Shown piece by piece: positions 17,343-27,851 of a DNA stretch of 34,783 bases. The position numbers and the translations under genes were made by a program. Every line of letters starts with the position of its first letter. The first letter of the stretch is position 1. The notes beneath the pieces were generated by a model that saw nothing but the letters and a program-made list of their open reading frames with translations, was not told the origin of the DNA and did no database searches. This stretch comes from Aphanomyces cochlioides (Eukaryota; Oomycota; Saprolegniomycetes; Saprolegniales; Verrucalvaceae), in NCBI GenBank assembly GCA_019828595.1, contig JAHQRK010000081.1, positions 1 to 34,783 of the forward strand, given 5' to 3'.

Positions 17343-18348
17343 TGTCAACCAATGGCTCATTTCCAGTGGATTATTTGGACATCGGAGATTACCCTGGACG
17401 ATTGGAAAGACTTGCATATTGTCTTTATGACTGTGGATGCGGAAGACTTTGGTGAAATCCGCTGGAGAGAACTTGCACCTCGACTGCCCCACTTGATTTA
17501 CTTGGACGTGAAAGGAGCGAGTGACGATTTGAGTGGCGTTTTCCAATTTGTCGCATCGAGCAACCAAATTACACAATTCGGAATTTATGTGGAAGAAACA
17601 TACACTATGAAAACCAGTGATGTGATCCACCTCATATTATGGTTCAAAACTCGATCCGTGGAACGGTTTGAGTTTATGTCGGGGGACTTGAGCGCAGTGG
17701 ACGAGGATCTGAAGCAAGCGTTGTATCAAGCCATGTTCAATTGTTCTACGCTGGAGACACTCCGTTTGTCCTATGAAGACTCGAACAATATGGATTTCAG
17801 TCGGTTGACATTTTCGATGAAATTATTGCAACTTCACATTGAGAGCATGGCATCAAGCTTTGTCAAGTCTTTGGCGAGTCGATTGGAACGTTCCAGTGTA
17901 ACTCGTCTTGATCTGGGCTCCTATGAGAGCGAGAACTTGGAAGGCATGGTATCTCTCCTACAAGTCTTACCTCGGACGTCCGTCAAGCACTTGGAGTTGA
18001 CACTCTAACATTCAGGACTCCATTTGGTGCAAGATAATCCCGCTATTTGAGATTTGCTCATTGACAACTTTGGTTTTTGGAGCTGAAGTGTTTCCGACTG
18101 GTTTTACACATGGCCTTGCAGCGGCGATTCGAAACAATCACACGATTTGTAATTTGGAGCTGGACTGTACTGGCATTGACTTTTCAGATTTCCAACTTTT
18201 GATTCAAAGTTTTGGACATCCCGCTCGACAGGTCAAGACAAAGAGGATAACAGTGCGAAGCCCTCCATTTTCTAAAGTGATCGAGTCCTCAGAAGAAGAA
18301 TCTCTGAAGAAGTTTGCTACTGAATGTGGAGTTCAACTCAAATTATAA
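17343..18348 (+). pseudogene. F-box/LRR family copy, N-terminally truncated
   Basis: The open frame starts at an internal Met (17352) matching the family's M-A-T-I-Q-W position, so the F-box-like N-terminus (about 125 residues) is absent, apparently removed where the neighbouring TIR element lies. 17352-18008 encodes LRR-like segments: LPHLIYLDV, SVERFEFM, ALYQAMFNCSTLETLRLS, RSSVTRLDLGSYE. A one-base shift at about 18005 precedes the continuation IPLFEICSLTTLVFGAEVF...LAAAIRNNHTICNLELD, ending at 18348 with ATECGVQLKL. Beyond the truncation, this single shift is the only lesion seen. Confidence 0.65.
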
Positions 18349-18714
18349 TGCTCATTTTCCAATCACTACTGTTCATGGCATTATCCTTTCCACTTACGAG
18401 ATCCAGTTTAGATGAAATCGTTGCTGCTTTAATTCAAAATAATGCAAAATTGTCGACATAGCTCGTTTCGGCATTCCGTCCCACATAAAAAGAACCTCCA
18501 TTTCACAGCGGGTTCAGATTATGCCCTGCCCTCGGTAAATGCCTTTGACTTAATGTTCGTTTCTTCGAGATCTCGGATCATCAAGCATTGATTATGCAAA
18601 CAAGAACTTGATATTCCTCAAAATCTAATTCTGTGGTGAAGATAAAAACTAAAATCTGTCGTCATTTTAACCATCTTGGACTGTGGAATTAAATAAACAT
18701 TCAGGGCGCGAGAA

Positions 18715-18904
18715 GAATTTGAGCGACGTGCTCATGCGTCTGTTGATCAAAAGTATTTCGCATCCCAGTCGAAGAACAACAACAAACTTGATCAATCTGA
18801 CACCATCTATCTTTCGACCAATGGAGGAGTCAGCAGTTATTTCCTTGAAGCAATACGCCGCAGATTATGGAGTAGAATTCATTGTTTTTACGTTTTGTTT
18901 CTAA
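18715..18904 (+). pseudogene. F-box/LRR family C-terminal fragment
   Basis: LLIKSISHPSRRTTTNLINL, then EESAVISLKQYAADYGVEF, matches the family C-terminus at 18230-18345 (LLIQSFGHPARQVKTKRI, then EEESLKKFATECGVQL). It is probably a second tail left by tandem duplication downstream of the 17.35-kb copy. Confidence 0.55.
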
Positions 18905-19838
18905 ATACTGTAGTCCTTCAAATGTTTTCGCATCCTACTTTATAACCTCTTTCAAGTGCTGGTTTACACGGAATTTGTCTAAGATATAACAAAACATTGT
19001 GAGAGTTTTTCAAGCAGCAACTTTGAGCAAAGTAGACATTCAAGATCACAGTTGCATTTTCAAGTTGCTGGTTGAGAGTGAAAGGGCGAGAAGTCTTTCA
19101 TTGTTGTCACCCGATACCGTCGTTACAAATTCATATATGAATGGGACTTGACGCAAAATCCCTCGGACTTGCGGTGCATTGAATTTACTCTTTGTGCTTG
19201 CCCTGGATGATGACGCTGTTCGCAACATGATAGTCGAAGCCAAACTGTTCTCAGTACTCACACCTCACTTGAGTGTCCTGGCTATTATTGCGCTTTTCAC
19301 CCAATTTGCCTGTTGTTTTAGAGAGTAAAACCACGCCAGTCAAAAATAAATCAAGCCTGTCTTTATGTTAAACAATGCTTATTTCGAGTACTGGGTTTCT
19401 GTTTAAATAAAATCACGTTCAATTCAAATTACTTGTGTTCTCATTTTTTCTTGAAGGAATGGACAGCGAGCGTGAAGACCTCCCATTTCCAACTCACTAG
19501 GGTAAGAGCAGGACAATTGTCGGTCAACCCACTATTCTGTATTTGCATGTCTGTGCTGATCATTGTTTATCAAGTTGTGTCAGCCAAGAAAAGTCAGCCA
19601 ATCGGAGTCCAAAAATTGAATGAAATCAAGCGTTATTTTAAGAGTACTCCACGTACTCTAATTATAATTCAACGCTGAAAAATAATTAAAGGATGGATTT
19701 ATCCCTGGAATTGCCAAGAAAATGTGAAAAGCGCAATAATTGTAATTTTGCTCATCAAAAGATGTGTATGAAGATGTATTCGGGCAGCTTGGAGTGATAT
19801 ATTTGGATAATCGCATTTAATGGGAGATTCTACCACGA
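18905..19838. other. No recognised gene
   Basis: Short frames only (71 codons minus at 19261-19046, 81 codons plus at 19433-19678), without recognisable similarity. This is the left flank of the Crypton. Confidence 0.4.
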
Positions 19839-19859
19839 TCTACCACTCTTTACCAAGAT
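19839..19859 (+). repeat. Crypton left direct repeat
   Basis: TCTACCACTCTTTACCAAGA(T), the direct partner of 22043-22064. Confidence 0.55.
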
Positions 19860-19884
19860 CTACCATCCGGTTACAGCATGTAGT

Positions 19885-21805
19885 ATGCGGATGTCCGCTG
19901 TCTTGAAACGGATCAGCAGTCGACAACAAGTCCTGGCCACAATGCATCCTTACGACATCGAAGACGCCATTCAGTCGATGGCAGATGCCGGAGTGGCGTC
20001 GCTACTTCAGCGTCTACCGTTTGTGCAGTCCACGGTTGCTCGCAGTCACACAGGCAGTCGATGTTTGGAAGGCAATTCAAAGCGAGCTTACAAGAAGCAC
20101 ATACGAGGAACAGTTCTTTTGTTCATTAGTCGGCGATTATGATAGTCTTTTGATGCTCCTCTACAACCCTCCCGAGGCATTTTGTCCATCAATGAGTCCC
20201 AATGCAATCACGGATTTTATCAATTTTAAACGACAGCCTGCAGGTTCAGCATTTACACGTATTGGTCATGACAAGCCATTTTACGATGTTTTAGGACGAC
20301 CAGTTTTATGTCAAGGTGGATGGAACGACCCTCGCAATGTCGACCATATGCTTTCTGCCGTGACTGTATTACATAGTGCTCGTGGCCAACGTGGTGGCTT
20401 TACTGAACGATGTGATGCATGCTTCAAACACAGCGACGACAAGAACTTTCTTGGCTGTCGTTTTCATCGTGGATCTCCAAGATTGTGGAGAACTGGGTCG
20501 CCAAAGTTATCTGAGCTTGTCGAAAACACAGCGAAACAGAGTTGGAAACTGAGCTGTGACTATGTTGCTCAAGGTGACTCACCTCTATCACCATGGGAAT
20601 TGATGGATGTTCGCACCCATTTATTGGCTTCCAACAATGATTCAGATTTTCAGCTGTTTGTGATGGTTCTTTTGAGTTGCAAACTGTTTTTACGCAGTGA
20701 AGAGGTGGTCAAGATGAAGTTTGATGTATTTATTCATGATTTGGCTATTGTGGATGAAAATCGATTTGTTGAAGCTATTGCAGTCAAAATTCAAGGCAAA
20801 TGCGACTCTCAACCTGTAACTTGTATGATTTGGGCCGAGAATTGTTTGCCATTACTGTGTCCCGTTCGTCATTTGTTGACATGGATATATCGACGACATA
20901 GAGACAACAATGAAACATTTCTCTTTCCCGGCAACTGTGATGGCCACGTTTCACCAGATGGTTTTCATGAAAAATTCAAAATTGTGTGTGGAAAATTTTT
21001 GGATAGAAATGGTCCTTTTGGCTCGCATTCATGCCGTAAAACGGCGTATTTACTTGCCGTTTGGGGTGGTTGCGAAGAAGGCGACTTGATGCTAAGTGCT
21101 CGCCACAAAACAATTAGCCAGGCAATGAAATACAAGCGCGATGCATTATTTTTACTAAATGTCGCAAAAGCCAACAATCGACATACTGACCATGTTGTAC
21201 CACAGTGGAGGCCAATTGTGTGTAAAGACTTGCAAATGGGTCGTGCAATCAACAATGGTAAGTCGATTGACAGCAAAACATCGTCCATGTTGGCTTTAAA
21301 CTTTGTTGGTGGTATTTGCAAATGCTCACCATCATCGAGCATTTTACGATTACTTGAATCAGTCATTCACTTGAATAAACCGACAACTACGCTGGAGTCG
21401 ATTACAAACTTTTGCCAAGACCATTTGACCCCATCGTTGCAGTCACAATTGATGTCACTGTTGGAAAAACTGACGCTCGAAATACGCTACTCTATATCGT
21501 CAAGCTCTCGTGACTCGCAACAATGTCTACCACTATCGTCAGCTTGTTCGATCGAGTCCGATGCATGTAGTCATGAAGAAATTCAGCCGCTATGCCAGGA
21601 GTCCAAAGAATGTGTCAAAAAGCCTAAGCGTGGTGGAACATTTGACTTTGACGGCCGACTCGAGCTCAAAAGAATCAAATTAGCGAGTGCGAAACTATCA
21701 AAGATCATACAGTATCACGCTGATATGCCACCACATGCTTCGTCCATGACAGTGCCAGCACGCGTGTTTGCTCCACGTCCATCGTACCAATCATCTCTTG
21801 TCTAA
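19885..21805 (+). CDS. Crypton tyrosine recombinase (one probable frameshift)
   Basis: The frame 19985-21805 (606 residues from its first ATG) contains the catalytic set of tyrosine recombinases: R237 (FLRSEEVV), H348-x-x-R351 (GSHSCRKTAYLLAVWGG), H374 (SARHKT) and nucleophile Y383 (AMKYKRD). The stretch CPSMSPNAITDFINFKR, then GGWNDPRNVDHMLSAVTVLH and FTERCDAC, is typical of oomycete Cryptons, as is the C-terminal KKPKRGGT...ELKRIKL tail. The core-binding N-terminus (MHPYDIEDAIQSMADAGVAS...SKRAYKKHIR) is in a different frame from an ATG at 19885, so a one-base shift or an unrecognised intron lies near 20110-20135. It would excise and integrate the element through a circular intermediate in the nucleus. 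The catalytic part is fully open. Confidence 0.75.
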
Positions 21806-22042
21806 ATCGTCACTGTGATGGAAAAGTCGAAATCTTCTTGGATCGATGGAAATCATTCAACCACTCCAACTTCGGAAAGCGATGTTGTTCAGGGAAAGAT
21901 GAACAATGCAACTTCTTCAGTTTCAAATGAGCACTGTCACACCAGATCTCCGAAGGAATAAGTAATGAAGTGTGTCACAGAAAATGGTCGACGATCGCAA
22001 TGTCACACTGTCTTCCAGCATCCGTACTATCCGTATAATGAC

Positions 22043-22064
22043 TCTACCACACTCTACCAAAGAT
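22043..22064 (+). repeat. Crypton right direct repeat
   Basis: A TCTACCAC...ACCAAAGAT unit, same orientation as the left copy, 238 bp after the transposase stop. Confidence 0.55.
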
Positions 22065-22274
22065 ACAAGTTATATATATACTTGGTAACGTTAAATGACC
22101 ACTTTCTTTGTCTCATTGGCTGAATTATCTAATAACGAAATTTGATTGGGTAACTTTGAAGAAAGTACATTGAGCCTGACAAAGTTCGAATGCATCGAAT
22201 AAGTCCAAGACGGAAATGGGTCGAGACACGAGACGGAAACCAAACGAGGATGGACAAGTCGTCCTGGTAGCTCC

Positions 22275-22431
22275 CAATGCAATCAACTCTATACTGGCCA
22301 AGCTCCCCCTGATGGGATCATCAACGTTGCGTTCTTGATGCCCGAAGCAAAGGATGTGTTTGCATTCCTGGAAGCTCTGCGACCATTCATCAACTTGGGA
22401 TCTCTTGAGCATCTGTATCAGCTTGGACGCT
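22275..22431 (+). pseudogene. F-box/LRR family N-terminal fragment
   Basis: Reading includes PDGIINVAFLMPEAKDVFAF, then LEALRPFINLGSLEHLYQLG, corresponding to the F-box-like N-terminus of the 26.5, 30.7 and 31.6-kb copies. There is a shift near 22305 between the start (MQSTLYWPSS) and this block. Similarity ends at about 22431, where Tc1-like sequence begins. Confidence 0.6.
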
Positions 22432-22827
22432 CCTTCTTGAATGCCTTGGCTCATGTAACGATGTAGCGATGATTTTGGGATGCAGGTGTTGTACGAAGCA
22501 CATCGGTATATCTCTCTTTTCGAACTCAAGGTCGGACACACGCGTTTGAACTTCGTGGGCTTGACGAGGCTTGCGCCCGCACTTTTCATTGCGTTTCGGT
22601 TGCAGTTCGTTGAGCAACGCAGCGTGATTCAGATTTGGCCTAGCAACGGCCAGCAATTTTTTGGAGCAGTGGGACTTCCAGAGTGATGCAACTAGACTAG
22701 CACTGACAGAGTGCCGTTGGGCCACTTGTTTGATGGCGCGATGCTTGAGCTTGCCGTCGGACGACTTGTCAGCGAGGTCCAGCAAGATGACCAACTTCAC
22801 AGTTGGCGTCACGTCCTTGCCGCGCAT
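22432..22827 (-). pseudogene. Tc1-like transposase N-terminus
   Basis: The ATG at 22827 begins MRGKDVTPTVKLVILLDLAD, then GKLKHRAIKQVAQRHSVSASLVASLWK, a helix-turn-helix start typical of oomycete Tc1-like transposases, and KCGRKP. A frameshift at about 22575 moves the reading to a KREIYRCASYNTCIPKSSLHRYMSQG segment (second helix-turn-helix: R-x-L-x-x-x-x-x-I-P-x-x-T-L-H). The catalytic DDE domain is absent. Confidence 0.62.
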
Positions 22828-23153
22828 TGCAAAATGAAAGTTTGCTGGCCATACGCAAGATGTTGGGTAATTATGTTTGACAGGTCTAGTCAGTTCAATT
22901 TCCTCTCAAATATTATGTATTTTTTTAAATTGCTATACAATATTCAAGTTCGGTGCTTTATTTTTATAACTAGTTAATTTTAATTTTTGTCCACGAAATG
23001 GTTGGATTCCACGAGCTATTTGATTCGCCCAATTGCAAGGTAGCAAAGTGGCTTCACTCGGCTTTCGATTGGTTCATTCCATACACTGTAAATCATAATA
23101 ATCGATTTTTGAGGGCAAATTCCCTGAAAATCACACAATAATTTGGGACAGAG
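22432..23153 (-). mobile_element. Truncated Tc1-like element, 5' half
   Basis: The right end is ...GGGACAGAG (CTCTGTCCC on the minus strand) followed by TA at 23154-23155, matching the ends of the outer Tc1-like element at 3614/12977. Within it is the N-terminal part of a transposase on the minus strand. No left terminus is visible; the element stops abruptly at the F-box fragment. Confidence 0.55.
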
Positions 23154-23286
23154 TAGTATTTCCCACGGCCTGGCACATTGTTGGGTGTCATGCAAATCTC
23201 TTTCCCTATGTTAAAATTCCGGAATATGTGCTTATCGGACATTCATATCCGGATGAATGTTCCACCAACGATACAAGGTATGTACT

Positions 23287-25021
23287 AGGGCCCGTCTGGA
23301 TGCCACCTATTATTGAGATAATTCGCAATATTTTGATCAATTATTGCATAATTTTGATTATCGCATAGAGAGTTTTCGGAGCCACTTTAGAGTTGAGATT
23401 CGAGATTGCCGATATCAACTCTAAAGTTACGTTTTTGCGACGTTCGGTGAGTGAGCACTTGGAACGAAACTTATACGGATCCGAAAATAAAGACAACTCA
23501 CGTCTTCGTTGCATTTCATCGACTTCGAACTACTTTAACCATCAGATAGACAGCGCTACTGCTCTATATGGTCTGCATGGACTTCGCACGCCAAACTAAG
23601 TATGTGGGACGCATGGATCCAGCTTTCCGGACTATTATGCGTATCTCAAAGACTGATCTGAAAATCTTTTGAGATCGAGATGGTTTCTAGAATTATTTTA
23701 TAAAGCTTTATTAATTTATAGAGGTACAGCTGGTGGATCTCAACTCTAAAGTGGCTCCGAAAACTCTCTAGTAATGCACTGTCTGGATGCCAAATATTGC
23801 ATAAATTTTATTGCAATAATTTATTTCGAAACAGGCCAAATATGCAATAAACAATATTCTACTCAAAGTAGAATATTTTCCCCAATATCGCATAATCCAC
23901 ACAAATTCCCAATGATTATTTTATTTTCGTGGGAATCCAGACAGTCCGAAATTTTAAGTATTGTGATATTATAATACGTGGTTTGTATTATTTTGACCAA
24001 AATACAAAATATCACATAAGTCGGAAAATGTAGGAGCTTTATTTGATATTTTGATGAATCGTAGGAACAATATTCCGATATTTTCCATTTTTTCGAATAA
24101 AAAACCTCACACATTAATTTGATAAAGTATGAAATTAATTTTGACTGAAATTTTTGACAAATTGTAGGACCAAAATTCCTACGATTCATTGACCAATTAT
24201 ACATCTATAAAATCTCTTTATATTGACCAATCATAATGTTTATGCCATCGATCTTGTGTATGGAGCGTATGTATGGGCGCGAGCCGGTCAGAGCGGCACT
24301 GCAATGCACATGCACCTTCTATCATGTTAGGCTTAGTCACCTGAAGCTTCAGGCGACAACTCAAGCTCGACATAGAGAGAAAGACTTGACTTTGACTAGA
24401 CGACTGATAACTTGTTATGTGTTTGATGCCCTCGACCAAATGGCTCTTGTCGCGCCTCGCGTTCACCATAAACAAAGCTAAATAACTAAATACCTTCGCG
24501 TTACAAAGAATATCCTAGCTCCCCTTTGTAGTATGTGTATTATCTTACCGCTGATTCACTTTGCTCATATTCACCTCATGATGTGCATCAAGCAAACTGC
24601 GTCGTCAGACTGCATTGCATATCTCTAGGCAAGCACATAGTGTCGGTGAATGAGGTGCTTGACGCATTCGAGATATTCTGAAACCTTTGCCCTGAAGCAT
24701 GTTTTCACAACACACAATCGTGATAATATATATTAAATTCATTTAGAAAACGTTTCGTTCGGCATAAGAAAACTACACATAGCATGTGCGCCATCTGAGT
24801 TAGACACAAGCTGCTGGAGTTGGGACCATGTTATCTTCAACGTCGCTCACAAAGTTTCAACTTGGTGAATCCAACGATCTCAACTCAATTCAAATTCAGC
24901 CAATAATAATGCGGAATTAATTCGTCAAAATCGAAATGTAGGCAATCCGTTCCTACGATTTCCAATCATAATACATAACGAATTTTCACAGTATTTTTTA
25001 TTTGGCATCCAGACGGGCCCT
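23287..25021. mobile_element. AT-rich non-autonomous element, GGGCCCGTCTGGATGCC ends
   Basis: AGGGCCCGTCTGGATGCCA at 23287-23305 recurs inverted at 25003-25021 as perfect 19-bp TIRs. The interior is AT-rich, contains a nested MITE (23368-23768), and has further internal copies of the end motif at 23776 and 23931, so it is a composite. The stretch 24200-24960 has different composition, with no recognised gene. No transposase is present. Confidence 0.55.
23368..23768. mobile_element. MITE with perfect 32-bp TIRs
   Basis: Both ends start GAGAGTTTTCGGAGCCACTT and are identical inverted over 32 bp; TA lies outside at 23366-23367 and 23769-23770. It is 401 bp and non-coding. Perfect ends suggest a recent insertion. 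It interrupts the AT-rich element around it and shares the terminal GAGAGTTTTCG with the MITE at 16129. Confidence 0.8.
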
Positions 25022-26230
25022 TAAATTATCACAATAATTTCATTTTTGGACTGACTGGAATCCCAAGAAAATTAAGGGTTCCTCTGCTTTATGGCATAAT
25101 TGATACGTTTTTCCATAATTCACTATCATATCAATATTTGTGACATCTGGAATGACATTTTATTATCCCATAAATTTGTGAAGAAAACAGCAAAATATGG
25201 CATAAAAAATGTGAATAAAATTCCTCCATATTTTTATTAAGAGTCCGTCGGGATACCACTTAATATCATATAATTCGCAATAATTTGAGCATAATGGCAT
25301 AATTTTAAATATTGTATAACTTCCTGTCTGGAGGAACATATTCAATTAATTTTATTGCAAAAAATTATTCCAAAATCGGTCGATTATCGCAATAAAAAAT
25401 ATGCTACTCAGAGTCATATATTTTGACCAGTATTGTATAATTCGGTCAAATTCTCTAATTTCATTCTATTTACTTGGGAATCCAGACAGTCCAAAAATAG
25501 AATTATTGTGATAATATAATCTGTGGTTTGTATTCTTTTCGCAAAATGCAGAATACTCAATAACGAATTATCAAAATATTTTTTAATGTGTATCCTAAAT
25601 AAAGACTGTCTCGAATCCCTTAGAAAATTAAGGGCCTGTTTGGTGACTGTAAACATTTTTTCTGTGAAATTTCATAAAATGACAAGTGTCGCAGAATGTT
25701 GGTACAAAATGTCATTACGTCTGACCTATATTTATCATGAAATAGGACTCTGAAATGACCAAAAATTGACGAATCCAAACACGCCGAAAAATTCGAACAT
25801 ATGACAAAACTGCAAGTTTTGTTGAAAAGTAGCAAATTTCATGAAATTTTCACTTGAACCAAACAGGCCCTAAAAAATTTCTAGGGATTCGAGACAGTCC
25901 AAATATATAATTATTTGTGATAATATAATCTGTGGTTTGTATTCTTTTCCCAAAATGCATAACACTCATAACGGATTATCACAATATTTTTTAATCTGTA
26001 TCCACACGGGCCCTAAAAATTAAATAAAGTTAGGGAATTTGACAGAATTATATACTGTATTGGTCAAAATATACGACTTTGAGGAGTATATCTTTTATTG
26101 CGACAATCAACCAATTTTGCAATAATTTTTTGCAATATAACAGGGAATTATACAATATTTAATATTATGGGATACTGTAATGCTCAAATTATTGCGATTT
26201 ATAATGATAATTAGGGGTGGCCCTAAATAC
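25022..26230. repeat. Nested AT-rich repeats with GGACTGTCTGGATTCCC motif
   Basis: The end-type motif of the previous element recurs in degenerate form in both orientations: 25048-25065, 25240-25258 and 25603-25620 on plus; 25476-25492, 25883-25900 and 25999-26014 on minus. 25240-25460 and 26015-26215 are recognisable inverted versions of each other (shared AATAATTTGAGCAT and TATATTTTGACCA stretches). No coding content. Confidence 0.6.
25631..25871. mobile_element. Small MITE with AGGGCCTGTTTGGT ends
   Basis: A perfect 14-bp TIR (25631-25644 and 25858-25871), 241 bp long. The flanks are also inverted repeats of each other (GACTGTCTCGAATCCCT outward on both sides), so the whole 25604-25899 folds back on itself. 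hAT-like by end style, but no clear 8-bp duplication. Confidence 0.55.
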
Positions 26231-26531
26231 ATTACATTGTCATTAAGTTCGCTGTGGGCAGGCGAACTTGACGCTCAGTTCATGGTGACTTCATACTTGA
26301 ACGCTGATGCACATGCCAATTTTGGCTAACTGCGATATAGAATGCATTTACTTGGACGAAAATAAAGAGTAGTGCTCCCGACATCACCATAAAACACTAC
26401 TATATTAATAGTATGTAACACTCGTGTAATTAAAAAAAAATATGAGCCGTATTTATATAATTTTGACGAAATTTTTTTCAATTGTGATTCCCGCATCTCC
26501 AAGGTGATAAATCGATTTGCCTTCCACAAGA

Positions 26532-27851
26532 ATGAGCCTCCTTTGGTCCTTGTTGCCCATCAATGTCGTCCTCGACGCTACATCTTTTCTATGTTACAAC
26601 GATATAATTGCTTTCGTGCAAGCTCTCCGCCCCTATGTCATCTTGGAACCTTTGGAGCATCTCCATCGTTTGGGCTTGACACAGAACTCCATGAAAATAT
26701 GGCCATCGTTGTGTCTCGAGCCGACGATGCTTGGCTCAGAATATCTATCTTCCTATGAAGCAATCGCCAAGTACTATGGGAAAGTGGTCTTGGAAGACAA
26801 TTGGCAAGATGTCACTTGGCTCAAGATGCATTTGAACCCAACGGCAGTGATTGAGTGGAGAAGCAGTAACTTTTCTGTACCGACCTGGATATCTGACGAA
26901 TGGGTCGTCTCGCGAATTACTGGGATCGAATTTTCGTCCGAGACTACTCGTTCATCCTCTTGGAATGATGTATTACCACGACTGCACAATTTGACGTATG
27001 TGCTAATGGAAGGTGGCTGTGAATTCGCTTTGAGCTCCTTTACCAAATTCTTAGCCACGGGCAACCATAAAATTACAGTTGTCTACATTTTCTCATTAAA
27101 TTACGAGTTGTCTGCGTCCAATATGGCTTACCTAACCAAGTGGTTCCGTCATCAGCCCGTCCAAGAGTTCGAGTTCTTTGGGGACATGGATGATATTGAC
27201 CAGGATGTCCAGCAAGCATTTTATCAAGCAGTCTTCGATTGCTCTACTCTGGACAAACTCAGTCTTCACAACTTTGACTTCCAAGACATCGACTTTTCGC
27301 CATGGACATTCAAAATGAGGTACTTGGAGCTGGATAATTGCCTCAAGGACTCTCAACTTGTCGAATCTTTTGCAAGTCGTTTACAGGAATCCAACCTATC
27401 TTATCTTAAACTCAGGAATTATTAGGACGACAACGTTTATGGTATTGAATGCCTCCTGCGAGTCTTGCCGCTGACGTCAATCAAACAATTGGTATTGACT
27501 GGTATATTTATCGACAGTCCGAGTTGGCTGCAGTTGGTTCCGCTATTTGAGAATTGCACATTGAAAACTTTGACATTACGAGCTGACAATATTCCGTCGG
27601 ATTTTGCACAAAGTTTCGCCAGAGCCATGCAAAACAACCATACGATCTGTCAATTGAATCTGGGCATTCACGAGTTTGCCATTGACGACTTGCGATTCTT
27701 GGTTCAATGCTTCTATCACCCCAGTCGACGCGTCAAGAGTAAACGCATCAAATTGGGAATGCCACAAATAAGATCGAAAGATGATACGCTAACCGTGGAG
27801 TCTTCCATGGAGTTGGCAAAGTCACTCGGATGTGATTTTGATCCAAATTAA
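26532..27851 (+). pseudogene. F-box/LRR-like protein, copy A (one nonsense codon)
   Basis: The frame from ATG 26532 spans 440 codons with a single TAG at 27423-27425. The paralogue at 30.7 kb has Trp (TGG) at this place, so TGG to TAG is the only lesion seen. Residues ~1-45 (LLPINVVLDATSFLCYNDIIAF) fit the F-box pattern LP-x-x-V-L-x-x-x-x-(F/Y)-L-x-x-x-D. After it come irregular leucine-rich units: LHNLTYVLME, VQEFEFFGD, AVFDCSTLDKLSLHNF, YLELDN, NLSYLKLRN, then IKQLVLTGI, LKTLTLRAD and ICQLNLGI, and a C-terminal ELAKSLGCDFDPN. F-box/LRR proteins bind SCF ligases and targets; that role is inferred. It faces copy B tail to tail. Confidence 0.7.

Larger units (their letters stand above)
19839..22064 (+). 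mobile_element. Crypton (tyrosine recombinase transposon)
   Basis: A YR transposase gene is bordered by imperfect direct repeats, TCTACCACTCTTTACCAAGAT at 19839-19859 and a 22-bp version at 22043-22064 with an extra base and few changes. There are no inverted repeats, as expected for Cryptons, which integrate by recombination and leave short direct repeats. Further CTACCAC units precede the left repeat. The exact termini are inferred. Confidence 0.6.

Noticed and set aside
20965..21366. 133-codon minus-strand frame
   Set aside because: Antisense shadow of the Crypton catalytic domain.
23287..26230. CRISPR-like array from repeated motifs
   Set aside because: Motif spacing and orientation are irregular, copies are degenerate, the context is eukaryotic, and pairs form TIRs.
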